The notes: a model not told the origin generated them from the letters alone. A stretch of DNA of 64,000 bases from Corynebacterium callunae DSM 20147 (GCF_000344785.1 NC_020506.1:2356001-2420000), one strand, 5' to 3'; shown: positions 51,426 through 61,169, counted from the first letter of the stretch. Numbers and translations are program-made.

Positions 51426-52124
51426 ATGGACCTCAATCAACAACGCGAACTTTTGCACTCAACTTTAAGAGGACAGCTCATCGTTTCTGTCCAGGCGCCA
51501 GCCGGACATGCAATGCGCGATACCCATACCCTTACCCATGTGGCCGCTGCTTGTGTTGATGGTGGTGCACCAGCAATTCGCTGTGGTGGTTATGGAGGAT
51601 TAGATGACATCCGCGCTATTTCAGAGCGAGTGGATGTACCTGTTTTTGGATTAACCAAAGAGGGCACTGAAGGCGTTTACATTACGCCAAGCCGTGACTC
51701 CGTGCGTGCTGTTGCAGAAGCAGGTGCTGCTGTGGTTTGCGCGGATGCGACCTTCCGTCCCCGTCCAGATGGTTCTACCTTTGCAGAATTGGTGAAGGTA
51801 GCTCATGATTCTGGAGTGTTAATTATGGCCGATTGCGCAACTCCCGAGGAAGTTGTGGCAGCTCACCGGGCTGGTGCCGATTTTGTGTCAACTACTCTGG
51901 CTGGATACACCAAGCACCGCGCCAAGACAGTGGGGCCAGACTTAGACTGCTTGCGTGAAGCTCGCGATTTAGTACCAGAAGCTTTCCTCATTGGTGAGGG
52001 TCGTTTTTCTACTCCTGCCGATGTGGCACATGGTCGCCTTATTGGCGCTGATGCCATTATCGTGGGAACGGCGATTACTGATCCAGGTTTTATTACTGGA
52101 CAGTTTGCTTCACTTTTGAAATAG
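51426..52124 (+). CDS. nanE: N-acetylmannosamine-6-phosphate 2-epimerase
   Basis: A TIM-barrel epimerase of 232 residues, started at MDLNQQREL with AGGAG upstream. Typical segments: GQLIVSVQAP, GGAPAIRCGG, PVFGLTKEG and LIGEGRFSTPADVAHG. It turns ManNAc-6-phosphate into GlcNAc-6-phosphate for NagA. The 3' end overlaps the convergent sialidase gene by 32 bases. Confidence 0.94.
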   Translation: MDLNQQRELLHSTLRGQLIVSVQAPAGHAMRDTHTLTHVAAACVDGGAPAIRCGGYGGLDDIRAISERVDVPVFGLTKEGTEGVYITPSRDSVRAVAEAGAAVVCADATFRPRPDGSTFAELVKVAHDSGVLIMADCATPEEVVAAHRAGADFVSTTLAGYTKHRAKTVGPDLDCLREARDLVPEAFLIGEGRFSTPADVAHGRLIGADAIIVGTAITDPGFITGQFASLLK

Positions 52125-53301
52125 GCCTGCCATCATAGGGCACGCTTAAGCCATAAATAATCTCTGATCCGCGCCGGATATCAAAGACCAGTTCATCACC
52201 AATTTCTAGATGGTGCCGGGCTGGTTTTCCTCTGGTGCGGATCTTTTGGGTGCTGGCGCTAGGGTCAGAGACAATCTTAAAAACACCTTCACCCCACGCG
52301 CTGGAATCCGGAAGTGGAACCTCTACTCCTGCAAAATCATCTCGAGGAACCACATGGCGCAGCGATACACAATCAACAAGTTCTTCCGGCACCCGGCGTT
52401 GCATATCTGCTTCTGAAATTACGGTACATTTCAAAGCTCGCGTGCCTTCTGCCTCCCACACCACAGCAACCTTGCCATCAGGCATCTCTACCGCAGTGGA
52501 ATAAGCGGCCTCAGCTCTTTCAATGGTGATGCGATGAGTCCAAGTTTTGCCATCATCTGCAGATAAATCCACCACCAAATGGCGCCGCAAATGTGGATCT
52601 GCCAGGTGAATGGCAGCCAGCATTTTCGCCGATTTCCAATAAAAAACATGCCCATTACAACCTGGATCAAGTAATTCTGGAATATCTTCCAAAGGGCTAA
52701 AGCTTGCGCCATTGTCATAGGAATAACTCACCTGCCTATGCCCCACTCCTCGCGAATGTAGCACCACCGTCCCATTAGGTAATTGCGCCATTGCGGATTC
52801 ATTGCCGCCAGCAATATCAGCAGTATGGCCATCACTACGAAGCACCCTCACAAAGATTTCAGTACCTTTGCGCAGCACAAAACTTTGTAACCAGCGTCCA
52901 TCTTTCAACACCAATCCAGTACCAGAAGAGGCAAAGGCGGCATCTACATCTGCAAAATATGAAGAGATGCTTGTCGACGCCCACCTCCGCCCCTCCCGGC
53001 GCGCCAGCCGGGGGTCAAGGTCTGTGGGGTTTTCAAAAAAACCAGATAAATTAGACAATCCATAAAACGCTAAATCACCGCGTACCAAACAAGCATCGCC
53101 CACACCGCGGTGTCCGGACTGCGTTATCTCCGGCTGAGGCGGTGACCAGTGGATACCATCCGCCGAGCGGGCAGACCACAGATCCACCGGCGCCGGCAGA
53201 TCGTCAACGCCGAGGCGGGCGTCGAAAAGCATAAAAAGACCGTCATCCCAGGCAAGGGCAGGGATGCGATAAAGCCCGCGGACAATGGTGCTAGTTTTCA
53301 T
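52093..53301 (-). CDS. nanH: Sialidase-like protein without export signal
   Basis: A six-bladed propeller of 402 residues from MKTSTIVRG. The arginine triad start motif YRIPAL is present and three Asp-boxes are visible (RSADGIHWSPP, SYDNGASFSPL, SADDGKTWTHR). These mark GH33 neuraminidases. There is no signal peptide or membrane anchor, so it would act inside the cell on imported sialoglycosides or dimers, or have another hydrolase role. Its start overlaps the nanR stop region by 11 bases, so nanR-nanH form one transcript. Confidence 0.82.
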   Translation of the reverse strand: MKTSTIVRGLYRIPALAWDDGLFMLFDARLGVDDLPAPVDLWSARSADGIHWSPPQPEITQSGHRGVGDACLVRGDLAFYGLSNLSGFFENPTDLDPRLARREGRRWASTSISSYFADVDAAFASSGTGLVLKDGRWLQSFVLRKGTEIFVRVLRSDGHTADIAGGNESAMAQLPNGTVVLHSRGVGHRQVSYSYDNGASFSPLEDIPELLDPGCNGHVFYWKSAKMLAAIHLADPHLRRHLVVDLSADDGKTWTHRITIERAEAAYSTAVEMPDGKVAVVWEAEGTRALKCTVISEADMQRRVPEELVDCVSLRHVVPRDDFAGVEVPLPDSSAWGEGVFKIVSDPSASTQKIRTRGKPARHHLEIGDELVFDIRRGSEIIYGLSVPYDGRPISKVKQTVQ

Positions 53302-54013
53302 CAAGCATGCCGGCAATCATGCGACGAAACGGCGCATAGTGATTGAGCACGGCTGCGCGGTAGGCCTCCGCATCGCCTTTACTAAGCGCCTCAACAATAT
53401 CAATGTGCGCCTTAATTGTTTGATCAATATCAGCTGGCATGGCCATATTTAGCAGCGGTTGAGCTTCCGTCTGAATCCGCCAAAAAGCGTCATTGAGCTC
53501 GCGGATCAGTGGATTTTTGGTACGCGATAAAAGAGTGCGATGGAAAGCTTGATCTTCTGCCACAAAAGGTTCACCACGGTCATTGTGCTCTCGCATCTTT
53601 TCCACCAGATCCAACAAAGCTTGGCGGTCGGAATCAGTGAAAACCTCAATAAGCTCCGCGCCCAGGGAAAGATCTAAGATTTCACGGGTATCCACCACAT
53701 AAAACATATTTTCTACTGAGGTGTCATTATCTAATACCGTGCGGAACACCATTCCATTAATAAGCGGCTCCAGCGACATGGATGAAACGAAAGTGCCATA
53801 ACCATGGCGAACTTCCACGATATCTAGGGTTACTAGTGCCCGAATTGCCTCTCTAATTGCTGAACGCGAGCACCCCAATTCCTCACAGAGCACAGTCTCC
53901 GAAGGCAAGATATCCCCAGTTCGCAGGTGATTGTCGCGGATATATTTCTTAATATCGCGCACTGCATCTTGGGTGGTCGTTCTGGATCGTGCTGCCTTTC
54001 GAGGTGCTTCCAT
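53291..54013 (-). CDS. nanR: GntR/FadR-family regulator of sialic acid genes NanR
   Basis: 240 residues from the ATG at 54013 (a GTG at 54025 is possible). The N-terminal GntR winged helix shows GDILPSETVLCEELGCSRSA, with IREAIRALVTLDIVEVRHGY. The C-terminal FCD helical domain binds the effector, with metal ligands expected in FHRTLLSRTKNP and a later His. It probably represses nagAB, nanAKE and siaEFGI and is released by a sialic acid pathway metabolite. Confidence 0.88.
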   Translation of the reverse strand: MEAPRKAARSRTTTQDAVRDIKKYIRDNHLRTGDILPSETVLCEELGCSRSAIREAIRALVTLDIVEVRHGYGTFVSSMSLEPLINGMVFRTVLDNDTSVENMFYVVDTREILDLSLGAELIEVFTDSDRQALLDLVEKMREHNDRGEPFVAEDQAFHRTLLSRTKNPLIRELNDAFWRIQTEAQPLLNMAMPADIDQTIKAHIDIVEALSKGDAEAYRAAVLNHYAPFRRMIAGMLDEN

Positions 54014-54323
54014 GGTGTGTCCCACTTTCCTATTAGTAACGCTTTTATTTTAGTTGTTAAACCGCAAAGAAATTGCAGCATTAGTGCTTTTTAAACTGCC
54101 CTGGCGGAACTTAAATATCTGTTCACCTGGTCACTGTTTAAAGACTTTTCAGTTTTTTGGTACACATTGTCAAAATGTCGAGAAAAACCATTCCTAAACG
54201 TCTGACGTCTGATGTATAGTGAGTTTACCCCAAACACATGACCCCCATCACATTTTTATTGGATTGACTGTTCTTAAAGAAGTTTTCCTCTGTCGACCTC
54301 CTTAATTGAAAAGGATGCACACC
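54014..54323. other. Intergenic control region of nanR and siaE
   Basis: About 310 bases without a gene between divergent nanR and siaE. It contains the NanR-type operator and -10 box at 54198-54220 and an siaE leader of about 95 bases. Nothing else was recognised. Confidence 0.6.
54198..54220 (+). promoter_or_regulatory. NanR-type operator and -10 box of siaE
   Basis: Tandem units ACGTCTG ACGTCTG ATGTATA, sharing 15 of 18 bases with the operator before nanA; the TATAGT -10 box (54215-54220) begins at its last base. Confidence 0.65.
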
Positions 54324-55940
54324 ATGAGCACTCCAGTTTCGCGCCGTAACTTCCTCCGAGCAACAGGCATCTTGGGTGCTGCCGCCGGCATAGGCGCCAC
54401 CCTTGCAGCATGTGCGCCTGACAACACTGGCACTTCAGGTTCTTCCAGCTCAAGTTCCACAGCCACCGGTACAGCAAATGAAAACGGCACTATCACCGCC
54501 GCCATTTCCTATGAACTCGGAACAAATGGCTACGACCCGATGACTACCTCTTCCGCCCTCACCGTGGCTGCCAACTGGCACACCCTTGAAGGCCTCACCG
54601 AAGTTGACCCAGCCACCGGCGAAACTTATGCGGCACTGGCCAGCACTCTTCCCAGCGGTGATGCCACCTCCGTTGACGTAAAACTCCGTGATGGCGCCAC
54701 CTTCTCTGATGGCAAGGCCGTCACCGCAGATGACGTGGTCTTCTCCTTCCAACGCGTGATGGACAAGGCAAATAACTCCCTTTATGCTGCTTTCATTCCT
54801 TTTATTAAGGCAGTAACCAAAAAAGATGACAGCACCGTCACCTTCGATTTGGAATACGCCACCGGAATTCTGGCCAAGCGTCTGGCAGTGGTAAAGATTG
54901 TTCCTAAGGCTGCCGTCGAAGCAGATGCCTCCGGCTTTGATGCCAATCCAATCGGTTCAGGCCCCTATAAGATGACTGACAATGGAGGTGCCTCCAAGGT
55001 TCTCAAGTTTGAAAAGAATGCCTCTTATAATGGTCCCCGCCCAGCACGTGCCGCAGCCATGGAATGGCAAATCATTCCCGATGCATCTACCCGCACCAAT
55101 TCCCTGCAATCGGGCAGTGCAATGGCCATCGACTCCGTTCCTTATCTCTCCATCCCGCAGGTACAAGCAACCAGCACTGTAGAGTCTGTCCAAGGATTTG
55201 GCCTCCTCTTTGCAATGTTTAACTGCTCCGCTGACAATCCTTTTAATGATGTGCGCAACCGCCAAGCTTTCCTTTACGCACTGGATATGCAAAAGGTTGT
55301 CACCACTGGCATGGCTGACCAAGCAACTCCGGCCACCTCCTTTGTGCATAAGGATCACCCCAACTACAACGAGGCATCCACGGTCTATGCTCTCGATGCT
55401 GCCAAGGCTAAATCTCTCATCGCAGAAACTGGCCTGACACGTATTAACCTGCTGTGTACCGATCATGACTGGGTGAAAAACTGCACCCCATTGATTCAAG
55501 AATCCCTCAAGGCAATTGGCCTCGAAGTGGAATTCACCGAGCGTAAATCAGCCGATGTTTATTACACCATCGACGGCAAACCAGAAGCCTTTGACGTTGT
55601 CATCGCCCCGGGTGATCCTTCTGTCTTTGGTAACGATCCCGACCTCCTCATGCGCTGGTGGTACGCAGCCGATGTTTGGACCGATTCCCGTATGCACTGG
55701 AAAGGTTCCGAAAGCTACGAACAAGTTCAGATGCTGCTCAACGAAGGTATACGCGCCACCGACGAGGCCGAGCAACAAGATATTTGGAACCGCACCTTTG
55801 ATGCGCTTTCCGAAAACATCCCCCTCTATCCGCTCTTCCACCGCAAGGTTCCAACCGCATGGAATGCTGACTCCCTGGTGGACTTCAAGCCAATTGCGCT
55901 TACCGGCTTGAGCTTCTCTGGTGTAGCAACCACCGCTTAA
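54324..55940 (+). CDS. siaE: Sialic acid ABC transporter substrate-binding lipoprotein SiaE
   Basis: An SBP_bac_5 (peptide/nickel type) binding protein of 538 residues from the ATG at 54324, with AAGGA upstream. The N-terminus has a twin-arginine motif (SRRNFLRATG) and a lipobox (TLAACA), so it may be exported by Tat and lipidated; a serine/threonine linker follows. The family segment GANFSDGKPVTADD-like is seen as GATFSDGKAVTADDVVFSF. The C. glutamicum counterpart imports N-acetylneuraminate. Confidence 0.9.
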   Translation: MSTPVSRRNFLRATGILGAAAGIGATLAACAPDNTGTSGSSSSSSTATGTANENGTITAAISYELGTNGYDPMTTSSALTVAANWHTLEGLTEVDPATGETYAALASTLPSGDATSVDVKLRDGATFSDGKAVTADDVVFSFQRVMDKANNSLYAAFIPFIKAVTKKDDSTVTFDLEYATGILAKRLAVVKIVPKAAVEADASGFDANPIGSGPYKMTDNGGASKVLKFEKNASYNGPRPARAAAMEWQIIPDASTRTNSLQSGSAMAIDSVPYLSIPQVQATSTVESVQGFGLLFAMFNCSADNPFNDVRNRQAFLYALDMQKVVTTGMADQATPATSFVHKDHPNYNEASTVYALDAAKAKSLIAETGLTRINLLCTDHDWVKNCTPLIQESLKAIGLEVEFTERKSADVYYTIDGKPEAFDVVIAPGDPSVFGNDPDLLMRWWYAADVWTDSRMHWKGSESYEQVQMLLNEGIRATDEAEQQDIWNRTFDALSENIPLYPLFHRKVPTAWNADSLVDFKPIALTGLSFSGVATTA

Positions 55941-55955
55941 AGCCTGAATATCCGG

Positions 55956-56008
55956 CAGATTAAAGCCCGGCGTAGCAAACACACAGCGCCGCGCCGGGCT
56001 TTAATCTG
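55956..56008 (+). promoter_or_regulatory. Strong intercistronic hairpin between siaE and siaF
   Basis: Perfect 17-bp stem (55956-55972 and 55992-56008), 19-base loop, without a proper T run. It probably stabilises the siaE message or lets only part of the transcripts continue, giving more binding protein than permease. Confidence 0.65.
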
Positions 56009-56132
56009 TTTCAACTATTTAGCTTTTGACTTCTAGATTCCACAAAGTCCCCCATTTCTAAGCAGCATTTAGTTGGCGCTCACCCAGCGCCAAAGGTGCC
56101 CCCTTCTTTCATTCGAAAGCGCGATACCAACT

Positions 56133-57098
56133 ATGTCTAACCTTTTAAGACTTATCGGTCGACGGCTGATTGCACTGCCCATCATGATCATCGGTGTCAC
56201 ACTCTTAGTCTTCATTGTTATGTCCTTTTCCCCAGCCGATCCGGCTCGCTTAGCACTGGGTGAATCTGCCTCACAAGAAGCCTTGGAAGCCTACCGTGAG
56301 GCAAATGGACTTAATGATCCACTCATGATCCGCTATCTAGATTTCATAGTGGGCATGTTGCGCGGCGACTTGGGCACTACCAGTGGTGGCGTCACAGTAA
56401 CTGAAGTTGTATCTCGCGCTTTCCCCATTACTTTGCAGCTGACTTTTTGGGGCTTAATAATCGCAGTCATCTTGGCGTTAATTCTTGGTGTTATCGCAGC
56501 TCTTTATCGTGACCGCTGGCCTGATCAACTCATTCGAATTGCCTCTATCGCAGCTTTAGCTACTCCTTCTTTTTGGTTGGCAATTTTGCTCATCCAATGG
56601 CTTGGCACCATTCCAGGAGCGTGGGGGCTCTTCCCCGCACTGGTCACCAAATGGGTTCCATTTAGTGAAAACCCTGCGGTGTACTTCAATAACATCGCTT
56701 TACCTGCAATAGCGTTGGCAATTCCGGTTGCAGGTTCCTTGGCTCGTGTTGTCCGCACCTCCATGGTGGAAGAACTAGATAAGGATTATGTCCGCACTGC
56801 AATCGGTGCTGGTATTCCCAAAGCAGAGGTTATTTCCCGCAATGTCTTGCGCAATGCACTGATTACGCCCATTACGGTAATTGGTTTGCGCGTCGGTTAT
56901 CTCATGGGTGGTGCGGTCATTATCGAGATCATCTTCAATATCCAAGCCATGGGTCAGCTCATCCTTGATGGTGTCACCCGAAATGACGTTTATTTGGTTC
57001 AGGGTGTCACTCTCACCGTGGCTATTGCATTTATCATCGTCAACATCGCCGTGGACTTACTCTATGTCCTGGTCAACCCACGGATTAGGAATATCTAA
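56133..57098 (+). CDS. siaF: Sialic acid ABC transporter permease SiaF
   Basis: A DppB-type permease of 321 residues from MSNLLRLIGRR (56133). About six helices; the EAA-like coupling loop is DYVRTAIGAGIPKAEVISRN. The ATG is in weak translation context; the frame is open to 56073. Its stop overlaps the next start (TAATG). Confidence 0.9.
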   Translation: MSNLLRLIGRRLIALPIMIIGVTLLVFIVMSFSPADPARLALGESASQEALEAYREANGLNDPLMIRYLDFIVGMLRGDLGTTSGGVTVTEVVSRAFPITLQLTFWGLIIAVILALILGVIAALYRDRWPDQLIRIASIAALATPSFWLAILLIQWLGTIPGAWGLFPALVTKWVPFSENPAVYFNNIALPAIALAIPVAGSLARVVRTSMVEELDKDYVRTAIGAGIPKAEVISRNVLRNALITPITVIGLRVGYLMGGAVIIEIIFNIQAMGQLILDGVTRNDVYLVQGVTLTVAIAFIIVNIAVDLLYVLVNPRIRNI

Positions 57099-59092
57099 TG
57101 CGCCGCAAACTGACAACTAAGCTGGAAGCTCGCACCGGTTCACGGCTAGGCGGATTCAAAGCACTGCCTCTGCCATCCAAAATTGCCGTATTTTTCATCA
57201 GCATTATCTTCCTCATGGCAATTTTTGCCCCACTCGTCACGCAATATGATCCGCTAGCTTCAGGTACCCCAGTTCAGCCACCAAGCGGAGAACACTGGTT
57301 TGGCACCGACGCCATTGGCCGAGATATTTTCTCTCGTGTAGTCCACGGTGCACGCGCATCCCTCATTATTGGTCTCTGCGCCACTGGTTCCGCACTGTTA
57401 ATTGCAGCAGTACTCGGTTCTATCGCGGCAACAGCAAACCGCGTCATCTCAGAAGTACTGATGCGTGTGCTGGATGTCATTATGTCATTCCCCGGCATTG
57501 CTCTGGCAGCAGTTTTTGTGGCAGTTTTTGGCAATGGAGTTCCCGTTATTGTTTTTGCCATTGCATTCTTGTACACCCCGCAGTTAGCCCGAATTGTGCG
57601 CGCTAATATTTTGTCCCAATTTGGCGAGGACTACGTCAATGCTTCCAAAGTGGTGGGTGCATCCACCACGCATATTTTGATCAAGCACGTAGCAAGAAAC
57701 TGTATAGCTCCCATCTTGGTCTTTGCCACAGTGCTTGTTGCCGATGCCATTGTTTTTGAAGCATCCTTGTCCTTTATTAATGCCGGTGTTAAACCACCTT
57801 CACCATCCTGGGGCAATATTTTGGCCGATGGTAAAGCCTTGCTACTCGGTGGTGCTTGGTGGCCTACTTTCTTCCCCGGTTTGATGATCCTGGTTACGGT
57901 GTTGTGTCTTAATATCCTCTCCGAAGGACTGACTGACACCCTAGCCAGCCCTACGCCAAAACCTGTTCCACCATCTTTGAAGAAAGCAGAAGAAGGCAAG
58001 GAGGTTATCGATTCAGATGCTCTAGTACTGGGACAAACCTCTCGAGAAGAAGCTAATGTTGCCTTGGCAGTTTCACTGGCGGCACTTTCTGCCAGCGAAA
58101 ACAACACAAATTCTCGTCTGGTTTTCACAGGTGACCCCACCCCCTTGCTAGAAGTTAAGAACCTCAAGATCTCCTTCCCCAGCGCGCATGGAGAAACTCC
58201 TATTGTTGATGGCGTAAGTTTTAATATCGCCCCAGGCCAAACCATGGGATTGGTTGGTGAATCTGGATGTGGAAAATCCATTACTGCAATGTCGATCATG
58301 GGATTGCTGCCAGCAAATGCCAAAATCGAAGGCGAGATCTTATATGACGGGAAGAATCTTCTCACTCTAAAACCAGAAGAGCTCAATGCCTTGCGTGGTC
58401 ATGAAATTGCCATGATTTACCAGGATGCTCTATCGGCACTGAACCCATCAATGCTGATTAGCGCCCAAATGAAGCAACTTACTAAACGTGGTGGCAAGCG
58501 CACTGCCGAGGAACTTTTGGAATTAGTTGGACTTGATCCCAAGCGCACCCTACAGTCTTATCCGCACGAGCTTTCCGGTGGCCAGCGTCAGCGCGTGCTA
58601 ATTGCTATGGCACTAACTCGAAATCCACGTTTGCTCATCGCTGATGAACCAACCACAGCCTTGGATGTAACCGTGCAGCAGCAGGTGGTTGATCTGCTCA
58701 ATGAACTGCGTGACAAGCTCGGTTTTGCCATGATCTTTGTTTCCCACGACCTCGCATTGGTGGCGCGCCTCGTCCATAAACTAACGGTCATGTACGCAGG
58801 TCAGGTAGTTGAGCAAGGTAATACCCGAGAAATTCTCACAGATCCACGCCATGAATACACCCGTGGATTGCTCGGCTCAGTGTTGTCTATTGAGGCTGGT
58901 GTAGATCGCCTCTACCAAGTTCCGGGCACGGTTCCTTCCCCGAAGGATTATGTAGCTGGAGATCGTTTTGCACCGCGTTCTTCCTTCCCAGAGATCGGAC
59001 TAGATGAAAAGCCCACACTGCGTCCTATACCTGGTACGGAACATAGTTTTGCTGCCACCGATGAGTTACTGGCACTTAAAGGAGAGCACTAA
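57098..59092 (+). CDS. siaG: Fused permease-ATPase of the sialic acid ABC transporter SiaG
   Basis: 664 residues combining two proteins that are separate in Dpp/Opp systems. Residues about 1-290 are a DppC-type permease (HWFGTDAIGRDIFSRVVHGA, coupling loop DYVNASKVVGASTTH). A linker of about 60 residues follows. Residues about 350-640 are a DppD-type ATPase with Walker A VGESGCGKS, signature LSGGQRQRV, Walker B LLIADEPTTALD and the C-terminal oligopeptide-type extension. There is no stop or frameshift at the joint, so the fusion is genuine; C. glutamicum SiaG is also a fusion. Confidence 0.93.
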   Translation: MRRKLTTKLEARTGSRLGGFKALPLPSKIAVFFISIIFLMAIFAPLVTQYDPLASGTPVQPPSGEHWFGTDAIGRDIFSRVVHGARASLIIGLCATGSALLIAAVLGSIAATANRVISEVLMRVLDVIMSFPGIALAAVFVAVFGNGVPVIVFAIAFLYTPQLARIVRANILSQFGEDYVNASKVVGASTTHILIKHVARNCIAPILVFATVLVADAIVFEASLSFINAGVKPPSPSWGNILADGKALLLGGAWWPTFFPGLMILVTVLCLNILSEGLTDTLASPTPKPVPPSLKKAEEGKEVIDSDALVLGQTSREEANVALAVSLAALSASENNTNSRLVFTGDPTPLLEVKNLKISFPSAHGETPIVDGVSFNIAPGQTMGLVGESGCGKSITAMSIMGLLPANAKIEGEILYDGKNLLTLKPEELNALRGHEIAMIYQDALSALNPSMLISAQMKQLTKRGGKRTAEELLELVGLDPKRTLQSYPHELSGGQRQRVLIAMALTRNPRLLIADEPTTALDVTVQQQVVDLLNELRDKLGFAMIFVSHDLALVARLVHKLTVMYAGQVVEQGNTREILTDPRHEYTRGLLGSVLSIEAGVDRLYQVPGTVPSPKDYVAGDRFAPRSSFPEIGLDEKPTLRPIPGTEHSFAATDELLALKGEH

Positions 59093-59901
59093 TGAATGAG
59101 CCTCGAATTCCCGTCATCGAGCTGCGCAATACTAATGTCATCCATAAAACACGTGGTGGCAAGCTTTTTAAGCCTGATACCGTGCATGCTAATAAAAACA
59201 TCAACTTTAAGGCTTATCGCAATGAAGTCGTTGGGATTGTGGGTGAATCCGGTTGCGGAAAATCCACTTTGGCACGCGTAATGGTGGGGCTACAACCTAT
59301 TACCTCAGGTGAGGTCTTGTTTAAAGGAAAGCCTATGCGTACCCGAGGCTCCCAACGTAAAGAAATTGGCAAAGCCGTATCGGTGGTTTTCCAGGATCCT
59401 TCTACGTCTCTAAATCCCCGAATGACAGTGAGAGATCAGTTGCTTGATCCTTTGCGGATCCACGGCGTGGGGACGGAAGCTACTCGCAAGCAAAGAGTTG
59501 CAGAGCTTATCAATATGGTCGGCTTGCCGCAATCTGCGTTGGAGGTGCTCCCCCGCCAGGTTTCTGGTGGTCAGCGCCAGCGTGTAGCTATTGCACGCGC
59601 CTTGGCTTTGGAACCAGATATCATCATCGCCGATGAACCCACCTCTGCACTGGATGTGTCGGTGCGTGCCCAGGTTCTCAATCTTTTGCTAGATCTAAAA
59701 ACTGAGTTGGGCCTGGGATTGGTCTTTATTTCCCACGACATCAATACAGTGCGTTATGTTTCTGACCGCATCGCGGTGATGTTGGCTGGTGAGATCATCG
59801 AAGAGAACACCACCTCGGAGATTTTTAATAACACTCAGCAGGAGTACACCCGCACTCTGCTTAAAGCAACGCCTTCGCTATTGCACAAAAACCGCCTTTA
59901 A
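59092..59901 (+). CDS. siaI: Second ATPase of the sialic acid ABC transporter SiaI
   Basis: A DppF-type ATP-binding protein of 269 residues. Walker A VGESGCGKST, signature VSGGQRQRVAIARAL, Walker B IIADEPTSALD, switch His in FISHD. It starts inside the siaG stop (TAATG). Last gene of siaEFGI; it ends 10 bases before the convergent ispF stop. Confidence 0.93.
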   Translation: MNEPRIPVIELRNTNVIHKTRGGKLFKPDTVHANKNINFKAYRNEVVGIVGESGCGKSTLARVMVGLQPITSGEVLFKGKPMRTRGSQRKEIGKAVSVVFQDPSTSLNPRMTVRDQLLDPLRIHGVGTEATRKQRVAELINMVGLPQSALEVLPRQVSGGQRQRVAIARALALEPDIIIADEPTSALDVSVRAQVLNLLLDLKTELGLGLVFISHDINTVRYVSDRIAVMLAGEIIEENTTSEIFNNTQQEYTRTLLKATPSLLHKNRL

Positions 59902-59910
59902 AAGCGTGCT

Positions 59911-60393
59911 TTACGACGCCCACACCACCGCAGTGGCCACTGCCGCGCGGCCTTCGCCGCGTCCAGTAAAGCCCATGTGATCGGTGGTGGTGGCAGAAAG
60001 TGAACACGGAGCGCCGAGAATCTCAGCGATAACGTGCTGGGCTTCTTCGCGACGCGGACCAAATTTAGGAGTTTGGCCAATTAGCTGCGCTGCAACATTG
60101 CCAATAATAAAGCCTTTGGATTCCACAAATTCGCTAACTTCTTTGAGCAACTGGGTTCCAGAAACGCCGTCATATTCCGGGCGGCCAACTCCTACGAAAG
60201 AACCGAGATCACCAAGACCAGCAGCGGATAGCAGCGCATCAACAATCGCGTGTGCCACCACATCACCATCGGAGTGACCTTCGCAGCCGGCTAAATCTTC
60301 AAAAAGTAGGCAAGCCAACCAGCAGGCTTTTCCCTCTTCAATTTGGTGTGCATCAGTGGCAATGCCAACGCGGGGAATAATGGGGTTAGTCAC
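59911..60393 (-). CDS. ispF: 2-C-methyl-D-erythritol 2,4-cyclodiphosphate synthase
   Basis: 160 residues from the GTG at 60393 ([17 protein letters not shown]), with GAGG upstream. Zinc ligands in [10 protein letters not shown] and the His of [20 protein letters not shown]; the C-terminal [14 protein letters not shown] loop is conserved. It makes MEcPP in the non-mevalonate isoprenoid pathway. The start overlaps ispD by 8 bases. Confidence 0.96.
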   Translation of the reverse strand: MTNPIIPRVGIATDAHQIEEGKACWLACLLFEDLAGCEGHSDGDVVAHAIVDALLSAAGLGDLGSFVGVGRPEYDGVSGTQLLKEVSEFVESKGFIIGNVAAQLIGQTPKFGPRREEAQHVIAEILGAPCSLSATTTDHMGFTGRGEGRAAVATAVVWAS

Positions 60394-61156
60394 TGGGTAC
60401 CTCAAAAATTGTTGGTTCGGCTTCATCGGTTATACGCTGGGCCAGCATCATATCAATTGGAGTGGTCACTTTAAAGGCCATGGGATCACCTTGTACACAT
60501 TCCACATCAACGCCATACCATTCCATCAAGCTGGCATCATCAGTGGGAATGAACCCGGGATTGGGGTCAGCGAAGTACTTTTCATTTGCTGCTATCAGCT
60601 CTGACAGCAAAAATCCCTGTGGGGTTTGAACGGCACGAAGTTCCGCACGGTTTGGGGTTTCCACCACCAATTTTCCCTGCTCATCAACTCTTTTGATGGT
60701 GTCTGCCACTGGCAAAACTGGAATAACAGCCTTTGCGCCTTCAGAAACCTTGTGTACTACTCGAGCAATTAATCCGGGAGGCGTTAGCGCACGAGCACTA
60801 TCGTGAATTAACACAATTGCATCAGGGGTTTCGTCGTCAAGCTTAATGGCCTTAAGTCCCGCCCACACTGAATCGGCGCGCTCACCGCCACCATACACCA
60901 GGCGTACTTTGACTCCCTCTGGGGAGTCGAGCAAGCCCCGCTTGTTGAGGAGTTCGCGCGCATAGTCTTCCATGTCGGGGCTGACCAGGATGATAATTTC
61001 ATCGACGCTTTGGGAGGTCAACATAGCTTGGAGCGAACGCTCAACAAGGCTACGTTCCCGCAGGGTGACAAAGGCTTTGGGGATTGGTCCGCCCAGGCGC
61101 GTGCCACGGCCCGCCGCCGCAAGTAATGCGATGACGGGCATTGAAGGAGTAGACAT
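60386..61156 (-). CDS. ispD: 2-C-methyl-D-erythritol 4-phosphate cytidylyltransferase
   Basis: 256 residues. Nucleotide-binding motif [20 protein letters not shown], then [13 protein letters not shown] and [18 protein letters not shown]. It makes CDP-ME from MEP and CTP. Co-transcribed with carD (13 bases upstream) and ispF, the usual actinobacterial order. Confidence 0.96.
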   Translation of the reverse strand: MSTPSMPVIALLAAAGRGTRLGGPIPKAFVTLRERSLVERSLQAMLTSQSVDEIIILVSPDMEDYARELLNKRGLLDSPEGVKVRLVYGGGERADSVWAGLKAIKLDDETPDAIVLIHDSARALTPPGLIARVVHKVSEGAKAVIPVLPVADTIKRVDEQGKLVVETPNRAELRAVQTPQGFLLSELIAANEKYFADPNPGFIPTDDASLMEWYGVDVECVQGDPMAFKVTTPIDMMLAQRITDEAEPTIFEVPSD

Positions 61157-61169
61157 AGGTTTTTAAGGC

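Noticed and set aside
54302..54752. Minus-strand glycine/serine-rich frames opposite siaE
   Set aside because: They mirror the low-complexity Ser/Thr linker of siaE and have no independent support.
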